Translations under genes and position numbers: made by a program
Part shown: in pieces, positions 17,542 through 25,078 of the stretch
Layout of the letters: the number at the start of each line of letters is the position of its first letter
Position numbering within the stretch: position 1 is the first letter of the stretch
The notes under the pieces: generated by a model
Databases searched by the model: none
What the model was told of the DNA's origin: nothing
What the model saw: the letters and a program-made list of their open reading frames with translations, nothing else
NCBI GenBank assembly: GCA_023228645.1
Contig: JALOAT010000001.1
Coordinates: forward strand, 62,001-126,000
Direction: 5' to 3'
Length of the DNA: 64,000 nucleotides
Source: Gammaproteobacteria bacterium
GTDB taxonomy: Bacteria > Pseudomonadota > Gammaproteobacteria > Thiohalomonadales > Thiohalomonadaceae

Positions 17542-18009
17542 TCAAAGCTTAATATTAACGTTGTGAATAATTAACCCTCGTTCTTCAGCTCGTTTAATCA
17601 TGTCCTTTGTTCCTGGAGATTGACCATCCCAGTAAGTAAGTAGATGACTAGCTTCATAAGACATATCGTCATTTCTTAAAAAGCCTGCTCTCTTACCCAA
17701 CTCATTCCACTTAGCTGTAAACTTATAACATTCAAAAGGCGTTAACTCACACCACTTAATAATTAGATTATCAGCACCACTAGGAGCATCACCTGAAATA
17801 AAAGCAATATGTTTTCCCTTATGCTCTTTAACCAGGTAATCAGTTAAAGTCTTTCTAAACCAACCTACATCAGAGAAGCCTCTCGTACCAGCAATAATGA
17901 TACGAGAGTCATAATGTTTCTTTCTTAACTCACTGATGTTAGATGGATGAGAACTTACTTGTTCTCGATCAGTACTGGAATCACATCCAGTTTCAGCGAT
18001 CCTAACCAT
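17542..18009 (-). CDS. SLOG-superfamily (DUF2493/YspA-like) nucleotide-binding protein
   Basis: From about residue 35 the protein has the family signature: a first strand and loop RIIIAGTRGFSD, then FISGDAPSGADNLIIKWCEL (the SGxxxGAD glycine-rich loop), then KWNELGKRAGFLRNDDMSYEASHLLTYWDG and GTKDMIKRAEERG. This matches the short DUF2493 proteins, Rossmann-like domains thought to bind nucleotide-derived ligands; the family is common in phages and appears in some defence systems as a sensor. Length (155) is typical. The first 33 residues overlap the preceding gene by 55 bases in another frame and lack homology, so the true start may be a non-ATG codon further in. Confidence 0.7.
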   Translation of the reverse strand: MVRIAETGCDSSTDREQVSSHPSNISELRKKHYDSRIIIAGTRGFSDVGWFRKTLTDYLVKEHKGKHIAFISGDAPSGADNLIIKWCELTPFECYKFTAKWNELGKRAGFLRNDDMSYEASHLLTYWDGQSPGTKDMIKRAEERGLIIHNVNIKL

Positions 18010-18287
18010 GTTTCATTCAACCCATCGTTATAAAGAAGACTACGAGTTCCGTACGTAGAGATATCTTTTTCCAATTCAATCTTAACTAAACGACGACGAA
18101 TGTCTCGGTTAATAGCTAAGCGAGCTTGGCTGTCTGTAATATCAGTATTGACTTCAATACCATCTTCAGAAACACGAGCAATAGGAGGCAGTTCATTTTC
18201 CTTTAGATATTCGTTGACTGTCTGTACGAGTGGATGAGGAATAAATTCATCAATGACTTCTTTTTGATCTACTTCTTTATTTTCCAT
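17955..18287 (-). CDS. Small unknown protein
   Basis: The 110-residue protein is acidic at its N-terminus (MENKEVDQKEVIDEFIPHPL) and has an alpha/beta body with basic helix ARLAINRDIRRRLVKIELEKDI. Its start overlaps the stop of the gene at 18287 by one base (TAATG type), and its 3-prime end overlaps the SLOG-like gene, so the four minus-strand genes from 20131 to 17542 form one translationally coupled operon. No family recognised. Confidence 0.6.
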   Translation of the reverse strand: MENKEVDQKEVIDEFIPHPLVQTVNEYLKENELPPIARVSEDGIEVNTDITDSQARLAINRDIRRRLVKIELEKDISTYGTRSLLYNDGLNETWLGSLKLDVIPVLIENK

Positions 18288-18613
18288 TATTCAAACCTTA
18301 AATTAACAAAAGTGAAATTATTACCGTACTTCTCTTTAAAGACAGACCATGTAAAAGTACCTAAATCAGATTCTGCATGATCAGCTTCTATATTTACTAT
18401 TAAGAAATGAAAGACATTATTAATGCGAATAAGATAATATCCTGTTTCATTAATAGTTCCTTCATTCCAAGCGTATTTATTAATATATACAAACTTAGGA
18501 GGAAGTGGATTATCGATGTTAGGAGCTTTTGCTTTGGTGTTATCTTCCACTGCTTTATAAGTAGCTTCAAATTTATCTAGACAAGCTCTATCATAACTGT
18601 GATTTAAATCCAT
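18287..18613 (-). CDS. Small unknown protein
   Basis: The 108-residue protein has a helical N-terminus (YDRACLDKFEATYKAVEDN), a proline-rich link (IDNPLPPKFVYI) and a beta-type C-terminus (YYLIRINNVFHFLIVNIEAD). It lies 9 bases downstream of the UvsX-like gene and is coupled to the next gene by a one-base overlap. Co-transcription with a recombination ATPase hints at DNA metabolism. No family recognised. Confidence 0.6.
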   Translation of the reverse strand: MDLNHSYDRACLDKFEATYKAVEDNTKAKAPNIDNPLPPKFVYINKYAWNEGTINETGYYLIRINNVFHFLIVNIEADHAESDLGTFTWSVFKEKYGNNFTFVNLRFE

Positions 18614-18622
18614 ATTACTTCC

Positions 18623-20131
18623 TTATTTTGCTTTCTTATCTTTAAAAGCGTCATATCGAGGGACATCTTTAACAGCTTCAGGAACATCCTTATCTTCTAA
18701 CCAAAAAGGAACGTAGCGTTTTAAACGCATGTCAAGCAAGTCTTTCGTAGATAATGGTTTATCACCTTGCTCGTAGTGATCCATACAACTATAACCACGA
18801 GTATCTAATAGAACATCCCAATCGTAACCTAAAGCTTTAATATCATCGTAAAGTTCTTTAGGAGTGCAGTAGTACTCTGGAGCCATATTCCAGAAGTATT
18901 GCATCTGGCACATTTCTGATGTAATATTAACAGCTCTACGTAACTTGACATCAGAATCTAGTTTATTTCTAACTGTAGTTCGAGAAAGCTTGCAGTCTGG
19001 ATAGAGTTCCAAGTAATAGTTTTGTAAGTTACCACCGATACCAAAACCTTTGCTATTTTTAATATAGTGGAATTCACTCAACGCAGGCTTAACTCCTTCT
19101 ACCTGAGAAACAATAATAGAAAGACTAAATCCTGAAGAACCATACTTACCACGAAGTTGAGTTACTCTCACTTCGTTTAGATCTGTAGAACCTGTACGTT
19201 CATTATCAAATCGATCACTTGGATACTCAGGTCCTTTCGTTCCTCGGTTAGCAAGAATACTTGCTCCATTAGCCCACCAACAGTTATGTGTCAAGAAGGT
19301 AAACTTCTCAGGCACACCTTTAATCTTTACGTTAGACTTTAAGTGTTGGAGTTTCTTAGGATTAGGATTATATTGATCCATATTAAACTCAGCACCGATA
19401 TGAGCAGTCATGATCAAGTAATGTGAGCTTGCCATGGTCAAAGAAGGTAGAGTCATTAAGAACCTAGTCTTTTGCATTCCTTGACGCATGAAGATCATAT
19501 TAGCACCAGAATCACCAAGACTATTATCATCTTGCATTTTCTCTACGTCTTTCGTAGAGAACTCAGTAAAAGAATCTAATAATGAAAAAGTAGGATATGG
19601 AATTTTAATAAAACCATTACGTTCACGATTAAGGTAAGGGGTGTTACCTGTCACCGTTGCTTTATTCTCTGCTTTATCAAAAAGGAATTCTCTAAGAATA
19701 TCGAAGTATTCGTCACCTTCATGCATTGACTTATCAGTAAACATGAGACGATCTTGATCTACAATACCTTCACCAACTGACATTCCCATTTCATCAGTTT
19801 CAATACCATATTCTTCCATGGCATTATGAAGCGAAATGACACGGTCTTCATCTACGTTTAATTCGGTATCGTAGATATGTCCTTTAGCCAGTTTATTCCT
19901 AGCTGCCATTTTACCATACATGTAGTGAGCAATGGTAGATTTGAAGTTATTACCGTGACCTACAATACCAGTGATGTGTGCTAATCCACCCACTAGAATA
20001 TTTTCATTATAGCGACCTTTTACATATCTGCCTGTTGGGATATCAAATAAGCAACCAATAGGCCATAAGGCTTTAGTAGGCATACTAGCAGTCAAGCCAG
20101 TAGTCTTTGAATCTTTGTTCTCTTTACTCAT
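18623..20131 (-). CDS. UvsX/RecA-like recombination ATPase
   Basis: The 502-residue protein has a RecA-fold Walker A at residues 58-66, GHGNNFKST, in the variant form seen in T4 UvsX (GPSKSFKS), where FKS replaces the usual GK(S/T). A strand-helix with an acidic motif follows (GHIYDTELNVDEDRVISLHN), then a Walker B-like stretch (PYPTFSLLDSFTEFS) and a long alpha/beta core with QGMQKTRFLMTLPSLTMASS. This suits a strand-exchange ATPase; a phiKZ counterpart is annotated as UvsX-like. A DnaB/KaiC-like ATPase is the alternative. It heads a four-gene minus-strand operon and diverges from the gene at 20235. Confidence 0.6.
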   Translation of the reverse strand: MSKENKDSKTTGLTASMPTKALWPIGCLFDIPTGRYVKGRYNENILVGGLAHITGIVGHGNNFKSTIAHYMYGKMAARNKLAKGHIYDTELNVDEDRVISLHNAMEEYGIETDEMGMSVGEGIVDQDRLMFTDKSMHEGDEYFDILREFLFDKAENKATVTGNTPYLNRERNGFIKIPYPTFSLLDSFTEFSTKDVEKMQDDNSLGDSGANMIFMRQGMQKTRFLMTLPSLTMASSHYLIMTAHIGAEFNMDQYNPNPKKLQHLKSNVKIKGVPEKFTFLTHNCWWANGASILANRGTKGPEYPSDRFDNERTGSTDLNEVRVTQLRGKYGSSGFSLSIIVSQVEGVKPALSEFHYIKNSKGFGIGGNLQNYYLELYPDCKLSRTTVRNKLDSDVKLRRAVNITSEMCQMQYFWNMAPEYYCTPKELYDDIKALGYDWDVLLDTRGYSCMDHYEQGDKPLSTKDLLDMRLKRYVPFWLEDKDVPEAVKDVPRYDAFKDKKAK

Positions 20132-20234
20132 TAAGATTATAACCTCATTTTATGATTATCATCGTGAATGTTCTATCGTTCCAAATGATCTCAGGATAGA
20201 GTTATTTTTTACATTAAAAAGGAATTACAATAAC

Positions 20235-21053
20235 ATGGTTTCTTCAGCACAGAGAACTTTAGCTGAATTGAGCTTATTAAGCACTGATGCTCAAGCAGAC
20301 ATGCAATCCTTATTTACCACCTTCATCCCTCGTTTAGGCGATGAATTACGTAAGGGTTGGCAGACCTTATTAAGCTATACACCTAAAGAAAAGATTATTA
20401 GTAATGCTGATCGATTTATCGAATTGGTTGGTAAAGAAAACTATTTAGATATCTCATCTTTCCATATTGCTTGTCCTGAAGGATTAGCTGTTGATTACTT
20501 AACCTATACTGATGTTTTAGCTAAAGCTGTAGAGTATGCTTTAGAGACACAAAAGACAAGTGTTAAGAATTTAAAAACACACTTATCTAAAATGCTTAAC
20601 AATAGTGTCATTTCTTATTCTCCTTCTGGGTTAGAGAAAGCAATTACAGACCGAGTTAAGATTAGAGAGAATATCGTTAAAGAGATTAAAGGTTCTTTAT
20701 CTAATCAGACTTATCGTAAGATGGCTTATGGTAATGCTATTAACCGTAATAGTGATTGGGTCCAAGTATTTAAGAATATCGATAAGATTCAACTCTTAGA
20801 TTCTGAAGAGCGTAAATCATTAGCTAAAGATTTGAGTGACGTACAAGAACTACTGGATGCAGTTATTGCTAAAGTAGAGAGTCCAGAGAATAAAAACGTT
20901 AATAAACAAGCTGTAAAGTATACTTCTGATTTAGTATATGCTGTAGCAGAAGAAGTTAAGTTTGTAGCTCAGACTTACTATCTAACTGAATCCTTAGTGA
21001 ATCGTTTATCTGATGGTGTAGATAACACCATTAAAGTATTTGCTAAAAAGTAA
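20235..21053 (+). CDS. Helical protein, possible internal head protein
   Basis: I place the start at ATG 20235 (MVSSAQRTLAELSLLSTDAQ), behind AAAAAGGAATTAC, rather than at an earlier in-frame ATG (20115) that overlaps the divergent UvsX-like gene and has no ribosome site. The 272-residue protein is nearly all helix with no membrane segment, and ends in basic VDNTIKVFAKK. It is the only gene between the divergent promoter region and a palindromic terminator. All-helical proteins of this size are common among internal head proteins of jumbo phages, but no motif confirms that. Confidence 0.55.
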   Translation: MVSSAQRTLAELSLLSTDAQADMQSLFTTFIPRLGDELRKGWQTLLSYTPKEKIISNADRFIELVGKENYLDISSFHIACPEGLAVDYLTYTDVLAKAVEYALETQKTSVKNLKTHLSKMLNNSVISYSPSGLEKAITDRVKIRENIVKEIKGSLSNQTYRKMAYGNAINRNSDWVQVFKNIDKIQLLDSEERKSLAKDLSDVQELLDAVIAKVESPENKNVNKQAVKYTSDLVYAVAEEVKFVAQTYYLTESLVNRLSDGVDNTIKVFAKK

Positions 21054-21065
21054 TACCAAAGTACA

Positions 21066-21102
21066 GCATAAATAAGGAGACTAAAAAGTCTCCTATTTAT
21101 GC
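21066..21102. terminator. Bidirectional terminator, GCATAAATA family
   Basis: GCATAAATAAGGAGACT pairs with AGTCTCCTATTTATGC over AAAA. It lies between the convergent genes ending at 21053 and 21115. Confidence 0.85.
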
Positions 21103-21114
21103 TCTTTAATGGAA

Positions 21115-21990
21115 TTAGAAATCTTGAGTATTGGTTTCGGGATAAGCTCTATTAGGACCCCAAATAATTCTTACACCACCATTTTTCTGAACATGTGTGG
21201 TGGCTGTTCTTGAAAAACCGCCCATGCCATGAATACTTGTTCCATTAATAACTGAACCTGATGACGTTATAATATTACTAGTGACAACACCATCAGGTCC
21301 TTTTCCTCTGATTCCTACACCACCACCACCTGCGCCACTACCACCCTGTCCAGCTCTTGCTGGGAGATTACCAGAGCCACCAGTTTGGTTAATATTACCA
21401 CTTCCACCTCTTTCAGAATACCCACCACCACCTCCGCCTTTTAGTACTGCGGAGCTAGCTTGAGGGCTATTTTGAGAACCTCCTGCACCACCATTTCCAC
21501 CACCAAAATCTATCCCAGTGGTTCCAGATATATTATAAATCGCATACGTTCCTCCCGCCACTTGTGTAGATGATCCTGATGAGTTACTTCTCCCGCCTTG
21601 ACCACCATTAGCTACCATAAAGGCCGGGAGAGCTACATCACCATTATCATCATCATTGTTTATTATAGCGATACTGGAATGCCCTCCTGCTCCTCCATGT
21701 CCGTTTGTAGCGCCCTGATAACCAGCTCCTCCAACAACGACTTCAACTTTTCTACTGGTAGGAACGTCAACTTTAGCAACCCAACAAAGCGCGCCACCAC
21801 CACCAGACCCAACAGAACCAGTAGTCCGAGTACCACCTCCACCTCCACCTCCACCTACTGCTACAGCAGAGAAGGAGGTAATTCCTTCAGGAAATTCAAA
21901 AATATAAGTGCCGGGTTCAATGAATTCTACTTGACCGCTTAAACCATCGTCGAGAGGAGGGAGTAATCCTACCAATAAATCTTTACTCAT
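21115..21990 (-). CDS. Glycine-rich receptor-binding adhesin
   Basis: The 291-residue protein starts with MSKDLLVGLLPP, a leader shared with several fibre-locus genes (46233, 47247, 55327, 57109). A beta-type segment with FEFPEGITSFSAVAV is followed by many glycine runs (VGGGGGGGGTRTTGSVGSGG) and the C-terminal GGVRIIWGPNRAYPE. Polyglycine sandwich domains like this form the receptor-binding tips of T-even gp38-type adhesins, and SFSAVAVGGGGGGGG is typical of phage glycine-rich fibre tips. A close relative, broken by a frameshift, lies at 55327. The gene stands alone on the minus strand, far from the main fibre locus. Confidence 0.7.
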   Translation of the reverse strand: MSKDLLVGLLPPLDDGLSGQVEFIEPGTYIFEFPEGITSFSAVAVGGGGGGGGTRTTGSVGSGGGGALCWVAKVDVPTSRKVEVVVGGAGYQGATNGHGGAGGHSSIAIINNDDDNGDVALPAFMVANGGQGGRSNSSGSSTQVAGGTYAIYNISGTTGIDFGGGNGGAGGSQNSPQASSAVLKGGGGGGYSERGGSGNINQTGGSGNLPARAGQGGSGAGGGGVGIRGKGPDGVVTSNIITSSGSVINGTSIHGMGGFSRTATTHVQKNGGVRIIWGPNRAYPETNTQDF

Positions 21991-22021
21991 AACTTTTAAT
22001 ATCTATAAAATATTTCAATAA

Positions 22022-22528
22022 TTAAGCAATAAAGTCATCAGCACTTAACTTCTCTACACCAATATGAGTATTACCAGGAACAGTTTCTACTTTAGGGATA
22101 TCATCACCTAATTCCTTAGCATTACCTTTATTTTCTTCAGCTCCACTAGGATTAAAACCAGGTAACTTATCATTAGAAGGCAGTCCCATTAACATATTAC
22201 CGATCTGTTCAGCAAAGCCTTTAAACGCAGCAGAGTTCTCACCCTCTTTCTCCATCTTCATTAGGTCAAGTTCTTGCTTGCTAAAGTCATTAATCAATCC
22301 AGCTAAGGATTGATATGACATCGCGCGAGACATGTCTAAATTCTGCATTCCTTTATTAATTAGCATCTTTCTTAAATTCTGAGAAAGTTCTAATCGTTCA
22401 GTAGGACTAAACTCTGGGGACAGTAAAGTAGAGAAATCTAATTCAGGCACAGGTTCTTTTTGCTTACCAGGTTTTCCTTCATCAATTTTAACCATTGAAT
22501 CAGCAACTGGATTACCTGTAGTATTCAT
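22022..22528 (-). CDS. Unknown protein, helical core with acidic ends
   Basis: The 168-residue protein has a disordered-looking N-terminus (GKPGKQKEPVPELD), a helical middle (FSPTERLELSQNLRKMLINKGMQNLDMSR) and a low-complexity acidic C-terminus. It is expressed toward the adhesin gene at 21990, 31 bases away, and starts ATG after AAGGAGTGC, a strong ribosome site. A chaperone for the neighbouring adhesin or a small virion part are both possible, but nothing in the sequence decides it. Confidence 0.6.
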   Translation of the reverse strand: MNTTGNPVADSMVKIDEGKPGKQKEPVPELDFSTLLSPEFSPTERLELSQNLRKMLINKGMQNLDMSRAMSYQSLAGLINDFSKQELDLMKMEKEGENSAAFKGFAEQIGNMLMGLPSNDKLPGFNPSGAEENKGNAKELGDDIPKVETVPGNTHIGVEKLSADDFIA

Positions 22529-22565
22529 TTATGCACTCCTTTTATTGTTTGTATGTATATTTAAA

Positions 22566-22585
22566 TATTTCAATCACATATCACC
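22566..22585 (+). promoter_or_regulatory. Candidate early promoter, site 4
   Basis: TATTTCAATCACATATCACC matches the recurrent motif closely. It lies in the divergent gap 22529-22715, about 130 bases before the gene at 22716. Confidence 0.55.
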
Positions 22586-22715
22586 TTAGTGTCAGTAATC
22601 AATACTCATTGAGGTAATTGCTAATGAAATAAGCTAACAACTAAAAATATTGTCTTCGTATAAGGATTTCTAAGCATATGATACTTCACTTAAAGGAGCT
22701 TTATATAGGACCGTT

Positions 22716-23216
22716 ATGTTTAACTGGCTAAGGTCAAAGATAAAAACGAAGCGTAAGAAAATCATTATTGATGAAGTTCATGATAAAGAAATAGATGTTT
22801 ATACAAAAACACTTGTTCTCTTTGAGCTTCTTGGTAAAGAACACTTCCGTATTTTCTATACTCAACACTTTCTGTTTGATCTATACTTACCTAATGCAAA
22901 GGAGTTAGTTAAACTACTTAGGGAGTTAAATAGAACTGTTGAAAATAAACGCCCTATTAACGAAAACCGTTTATCATTTCCTCTAAATAATTTTGATAAT
23001 GATAGTTTCTTTTATCAAGATGAAAGTTACTTAAATAAATTTAACTATTTAGAGGCTATCAAAAAAGAAGTTATTAAACTTATAACAAATGTACAAACCT
23101 ATCAGAGTTCTGATGAAGATCTCATTCTCCCCACTAAGGAGTATTATGAAAGGAACTTGTATTCCGTTATTTCTGATTTACAGTCCTTTGCTGAACTGAT
23201 TATCAGAAGAGTGTGA
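22716..23216 (+). CDS. Unknown protein, probable early gene
   Basis: The 166-residue protein starts with a basic stretch (MFNWLRSKIKTKRKKIIID) and is otherwise helical (LLGKEHFRIFYTQHFLFDLYL; YNYLEAIKKEVIKLITNVQ). It is first in a three-gene group with 23250 and 23675, behind a promoter-like motif at 22566. Its stop overlaps a possible ATG in TGATG, suggesting coupled translation of what follows. No family recognised. Confidence 0.6.
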   Translation: MFNWLRSKIKTKRKKIIIDEVHDKEIDVYTKTLVLFELLGKEHFRIFYTQHFLFDLYLPNAKELVKLLRELNRTVENKRPINENRLSFPLNNFDNDSFFYQDESYLNKFNYLEAIKKEVIKLITNVQTYQSSDEDLILPTKEYYERNLYSVISDLQSFAELIIRRV

Positions 23217-23249
23217 TGACTTCAACATTTCATGGATTAACTTACGTCT

Positions 23250-23672
23250 ATGCAGAAGCGAAGCAAAAATACGCAACTCAATAGGCTACTTACCTCTAAA
23301 GATAAAAATGCTTATTCAGTAACAGGCATGAAAGGTGTCTTAGCACACATCTTTCGTAAGTATCTGTCGAGATTAAAAGTTGATGAACCTAACTGGTCAT
23401 TAAAGATTAATCAATACATTAAGAAATACGAACATGAAGGTATTTCTAAACGACAAAGGTCGAGTATTGGTAATAACCTCACAAAAGCCTTATCCGCAAG
23501 AGAGATGTCTTGGATTACATTTCTAAGAGGTCTTAACTTTCTAGGCGCTATTAAAATTGAATTTACAGTAAAAGCAACTTTTCACAATAATCGAGTTATC
23601 GAAGAACATGTGGAGTTTACTTATGACGAAACAGAAGTGAAATTTGACTTTGAAGAACAGGAAAGGAAATAA
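23250..23672 (+). CDS. Unknown protein, start uncertain (possible frameshift)
   Basis: The open frame from ATG 23250 gives 140 residues, with basic helices (LAHIFRKYLSRLKVDEPNWS) and a beta-type C-terminus (FTVKATFHNNRVIEEHVEFTY). The ATG has no ribosome site. A better-placed ATG at 23216, overlapping the previous stop as TGATG, opens a different frame (MTSTFHGLTYVYAEAKQKYA) that stops at about 23284. Joining the two by a single-base shift near the A-run at 23268-23272 would give one continuous protein. It could be a sequencing error, a programmed shift or two separate peptides. Confidence 0.5.
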   Translation: MQKRSKNTQLNRLLTSKDKNAYSVTGMKGVLAHIFRKYLSRLKVDEPNWSLKINQYIKKYEHEGISKRQRSSIGNNLTKALSAREMSWITFLRGLNFLGAIKIEFTVKATFHNNRVIEEHVEFTYDETEVKFDFEEQERK

Positions 23673-23674
23673 AA

Positions 23675-24268
23675 ATGAGTATCTTAAAGGTATTTAAAAA
23701 GCAAGACAGGTCAACGCTACCCGTAGCAGTATCTAAGAAAATTAACTTTAACCTACCTACTGTTAATGTACACAAGTTAGGAGATGATGGTGAGGATCAT
23801 ATTAATATCCATCCCATCTATGCAGAAACAGAATTAGGTAAAATGCTCTCTATGCATGACTATACTCCATTTACTCATCCTGTTCTTGGAACTTTCTCTA
23901 CTTTGATTGGATATTGGTTTTATATCAAGACAAAAGGAATGAGTGATGATTTCAGACTGGGTCGAGACGGAAAAGCTTTTCGTAAGAAAGCCGGTGAGAT
24001 GCAACAGTTTCGTTTAGAGAACTTTCAAGAATATATCTTGGACGGTTACTATGAAATGATTTCTCAAAATGAAAATGTAAAAGAATTATTTCTAGCATCT
24101 ACTCTCCCCTTTACACAATATTGGATTTCTAGTAAAGTACGAGCTGTTCCTCCTGGTCTAGAATTTATTAATTCTGGATTACATTCTCTTAGAGAAAACA
24201 TGAAGTTAGGCATTGAACCTGATCGACCTGATTTTGTTCGAGACTTCAAAGAGCTAATTCGATATTAA
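23675..24268 (+). CDS. Possible NADAR-like protein
   Basis: The 197-residue protein starts after AGGAAAGGAAAT, 2 bases after the preceding stop. The stretch FSTLIGYWFYIKTKGMSDDF followed by RLGRDGKAFRKKAGEMQQF, NFQEYILDGYYEMISQNENVKELFL and LASTLPFTQYWIS recalls the order seen in phage NADAR-type proteins (an SLEGYWYW-like segment, a GxxAKxxG-like helix, a K-ISxN segment, and an S-LPF-HY segment). NADAR domains act on ADP-ribose-type substrates and include enzymes that remove ADP-ribose from DNA bases. The likeness is read by eye and is weak; a structure prediction would settle it. Confidence 0.4.
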   Translation: MSILKVFKKQDRSTLPVAVSKKINFNLPTVNVHKLGDDGEDHINIHPIYAETELGKMLSMHDYTPFTHPVLGTFSTLIGYWFYIKTKGMSDDFRLGRDGKAFRKKAGEMQQFRLENFQEYILDGYYEMISQNENVKELFLASTLPFTQYWISSKVRAVPPGLEFINSGLHSLRENMKLGIEPDRPDFVRDFKELIRY

Positions 24269-24275
24269 AGAATAT

Positions 24276-24310
24276 ATTTAGGGAGGGTTATTTACCCTCC
24301 CTATTTATGC
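24276..24310 (+). terminator. Terminator, GCATAAATA family
   Basis: TAGGGAGGGT pairs with ACCCTCCCTA over TATTT, and the right arm continues into TTTATGC. It closes the 22716-24268 gene group. Confidence 0.75.
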
Positions 24311-24344
24311 TCTTATTTTTTATAAAAATTGAATTTCGTAACAT

Positions 24345-24364
24345 GGTAGTTATACATAACTAGT
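24345..24364 (+). promoter_or_regulatory. Candidate early promoter, site 5
   Basis: The stretch GGTAGTTATACATAACTAGT is close to site 3 (TTAGTTATATATCACTAG at 14109-14126). It lies about 40 bases before the gene at 24403. Confidence 0.45.
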
Positions 24365-24402
24365 TTGAATTATGTTTTTATTTATCTGAAGGAATATCTA
24401 AC

Positions 24403-24945
24403 ATGAAAGTACTGCGTAATCATTTTAACAATAACCCAACTGTTGTTATTCATGGACGTATTATCAACGGTTGTAGGAACTTTACATTAGAAGAAGCACC
24501 TAATATCTTAAAGTACTATAAAGTACCAGATGACATTTGGCAAGAGGTCTTAGATGTTTACTCTCCTACGTCCACTGACGAAGAAATCGAATCTTTCATC
24601 AATGATGAGAATTTCTATATCCGTAAGTTAGTAGCTATCTATGGCAATGATAAACATAGAGATGCTCTCATTAACGATAAAAGTATGGATGTTAGAAATT
24701 CAGTAGCTATCTACGGTAACGATTCACATCGAGACATTCTAGTCAAAGATAAAATTTCGTTTATACGTGAGGCAGTGGCTCGGCACGGCAATAGCAGTCA
24801 ACACGATATCTTAGTCAAGGATGAAGATTGGGTTGTTAGGGTTAACGTAGCTAGGTTTGGCAGCAATTCTCACCGAGAACTTCTTAAAAACGATACTGAC
24901 TTACATGTTAGAAATATAGCAATCTTTAAATTAAGAAAGAAATAA
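24403..24945 (+). CDS. HEAT-like tandem repeat protein
   Basis: After an N-terminal part of about 65 residues the 180-residue protein consists of four to five repeats of about 24 residues with the pattern VRxxVAxYGNxxHRDxLVKD (for example VRNSVAIYGNDSHRDILVKD; IREAVARHGNSSQHDILVKD; VRVNVARFGSNSHRELLKND). The spacing and the VRxxVA helix suit short HEAT or leucine-rich-variant repeats forming an alpha-solenoid that binds protein or nucleic acid. It is monocistronic, with a promoter-like motif before it and a terminator after it, so probably early. The binding partner cannot be read from the sequence. Confidence 0.6.
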   Translation: MKVLRNHFNNNPTVVIHGRIINGCRNFTLEEAPNILKYYKVPDDIWQEVLDVYSPTSTDEEIESFINDENFYIRKLVAIYGNDKHRDALINDKSMDVRNSVAIYGNDSHRDILVKDKISFIREAVARHGNSSQHDILVKDEDWVVRVNVARFGSNSHRELLKNDTDLHVRNIAIFKLRKK

Positions 24946-24963
24946 AAGAAAAGCATTCATTCT

Positions 24964-24994
24964 AGAAGAGATCCTTTAATTAGGGTCTCCTCTA
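24964..24994 (+). terminator. Rho-independent terminator
   Basis: AGAAGAGATCC pairs with GGGTCTCCTCT (one mismatch, one G-T pair) followed by TTTCTTTTTTTC. Confidence 0.65.
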
Positions 24995-25078
24995 CCTCTC
25001 TTTCTTTTTTTCTTTGTTACAAGTAAGATTCAGCCTTTAACGGCGTGATAGTATAGTAATGATTTATAGAGATTTGAC

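Noticed and set aside
21598..21942. Open frames opposite the glycine-rich adhesin
   Set aside because: They are low-complexity antisense readings of GGN codons (Pro/Ser/Thr-rich) with no ribosome site.
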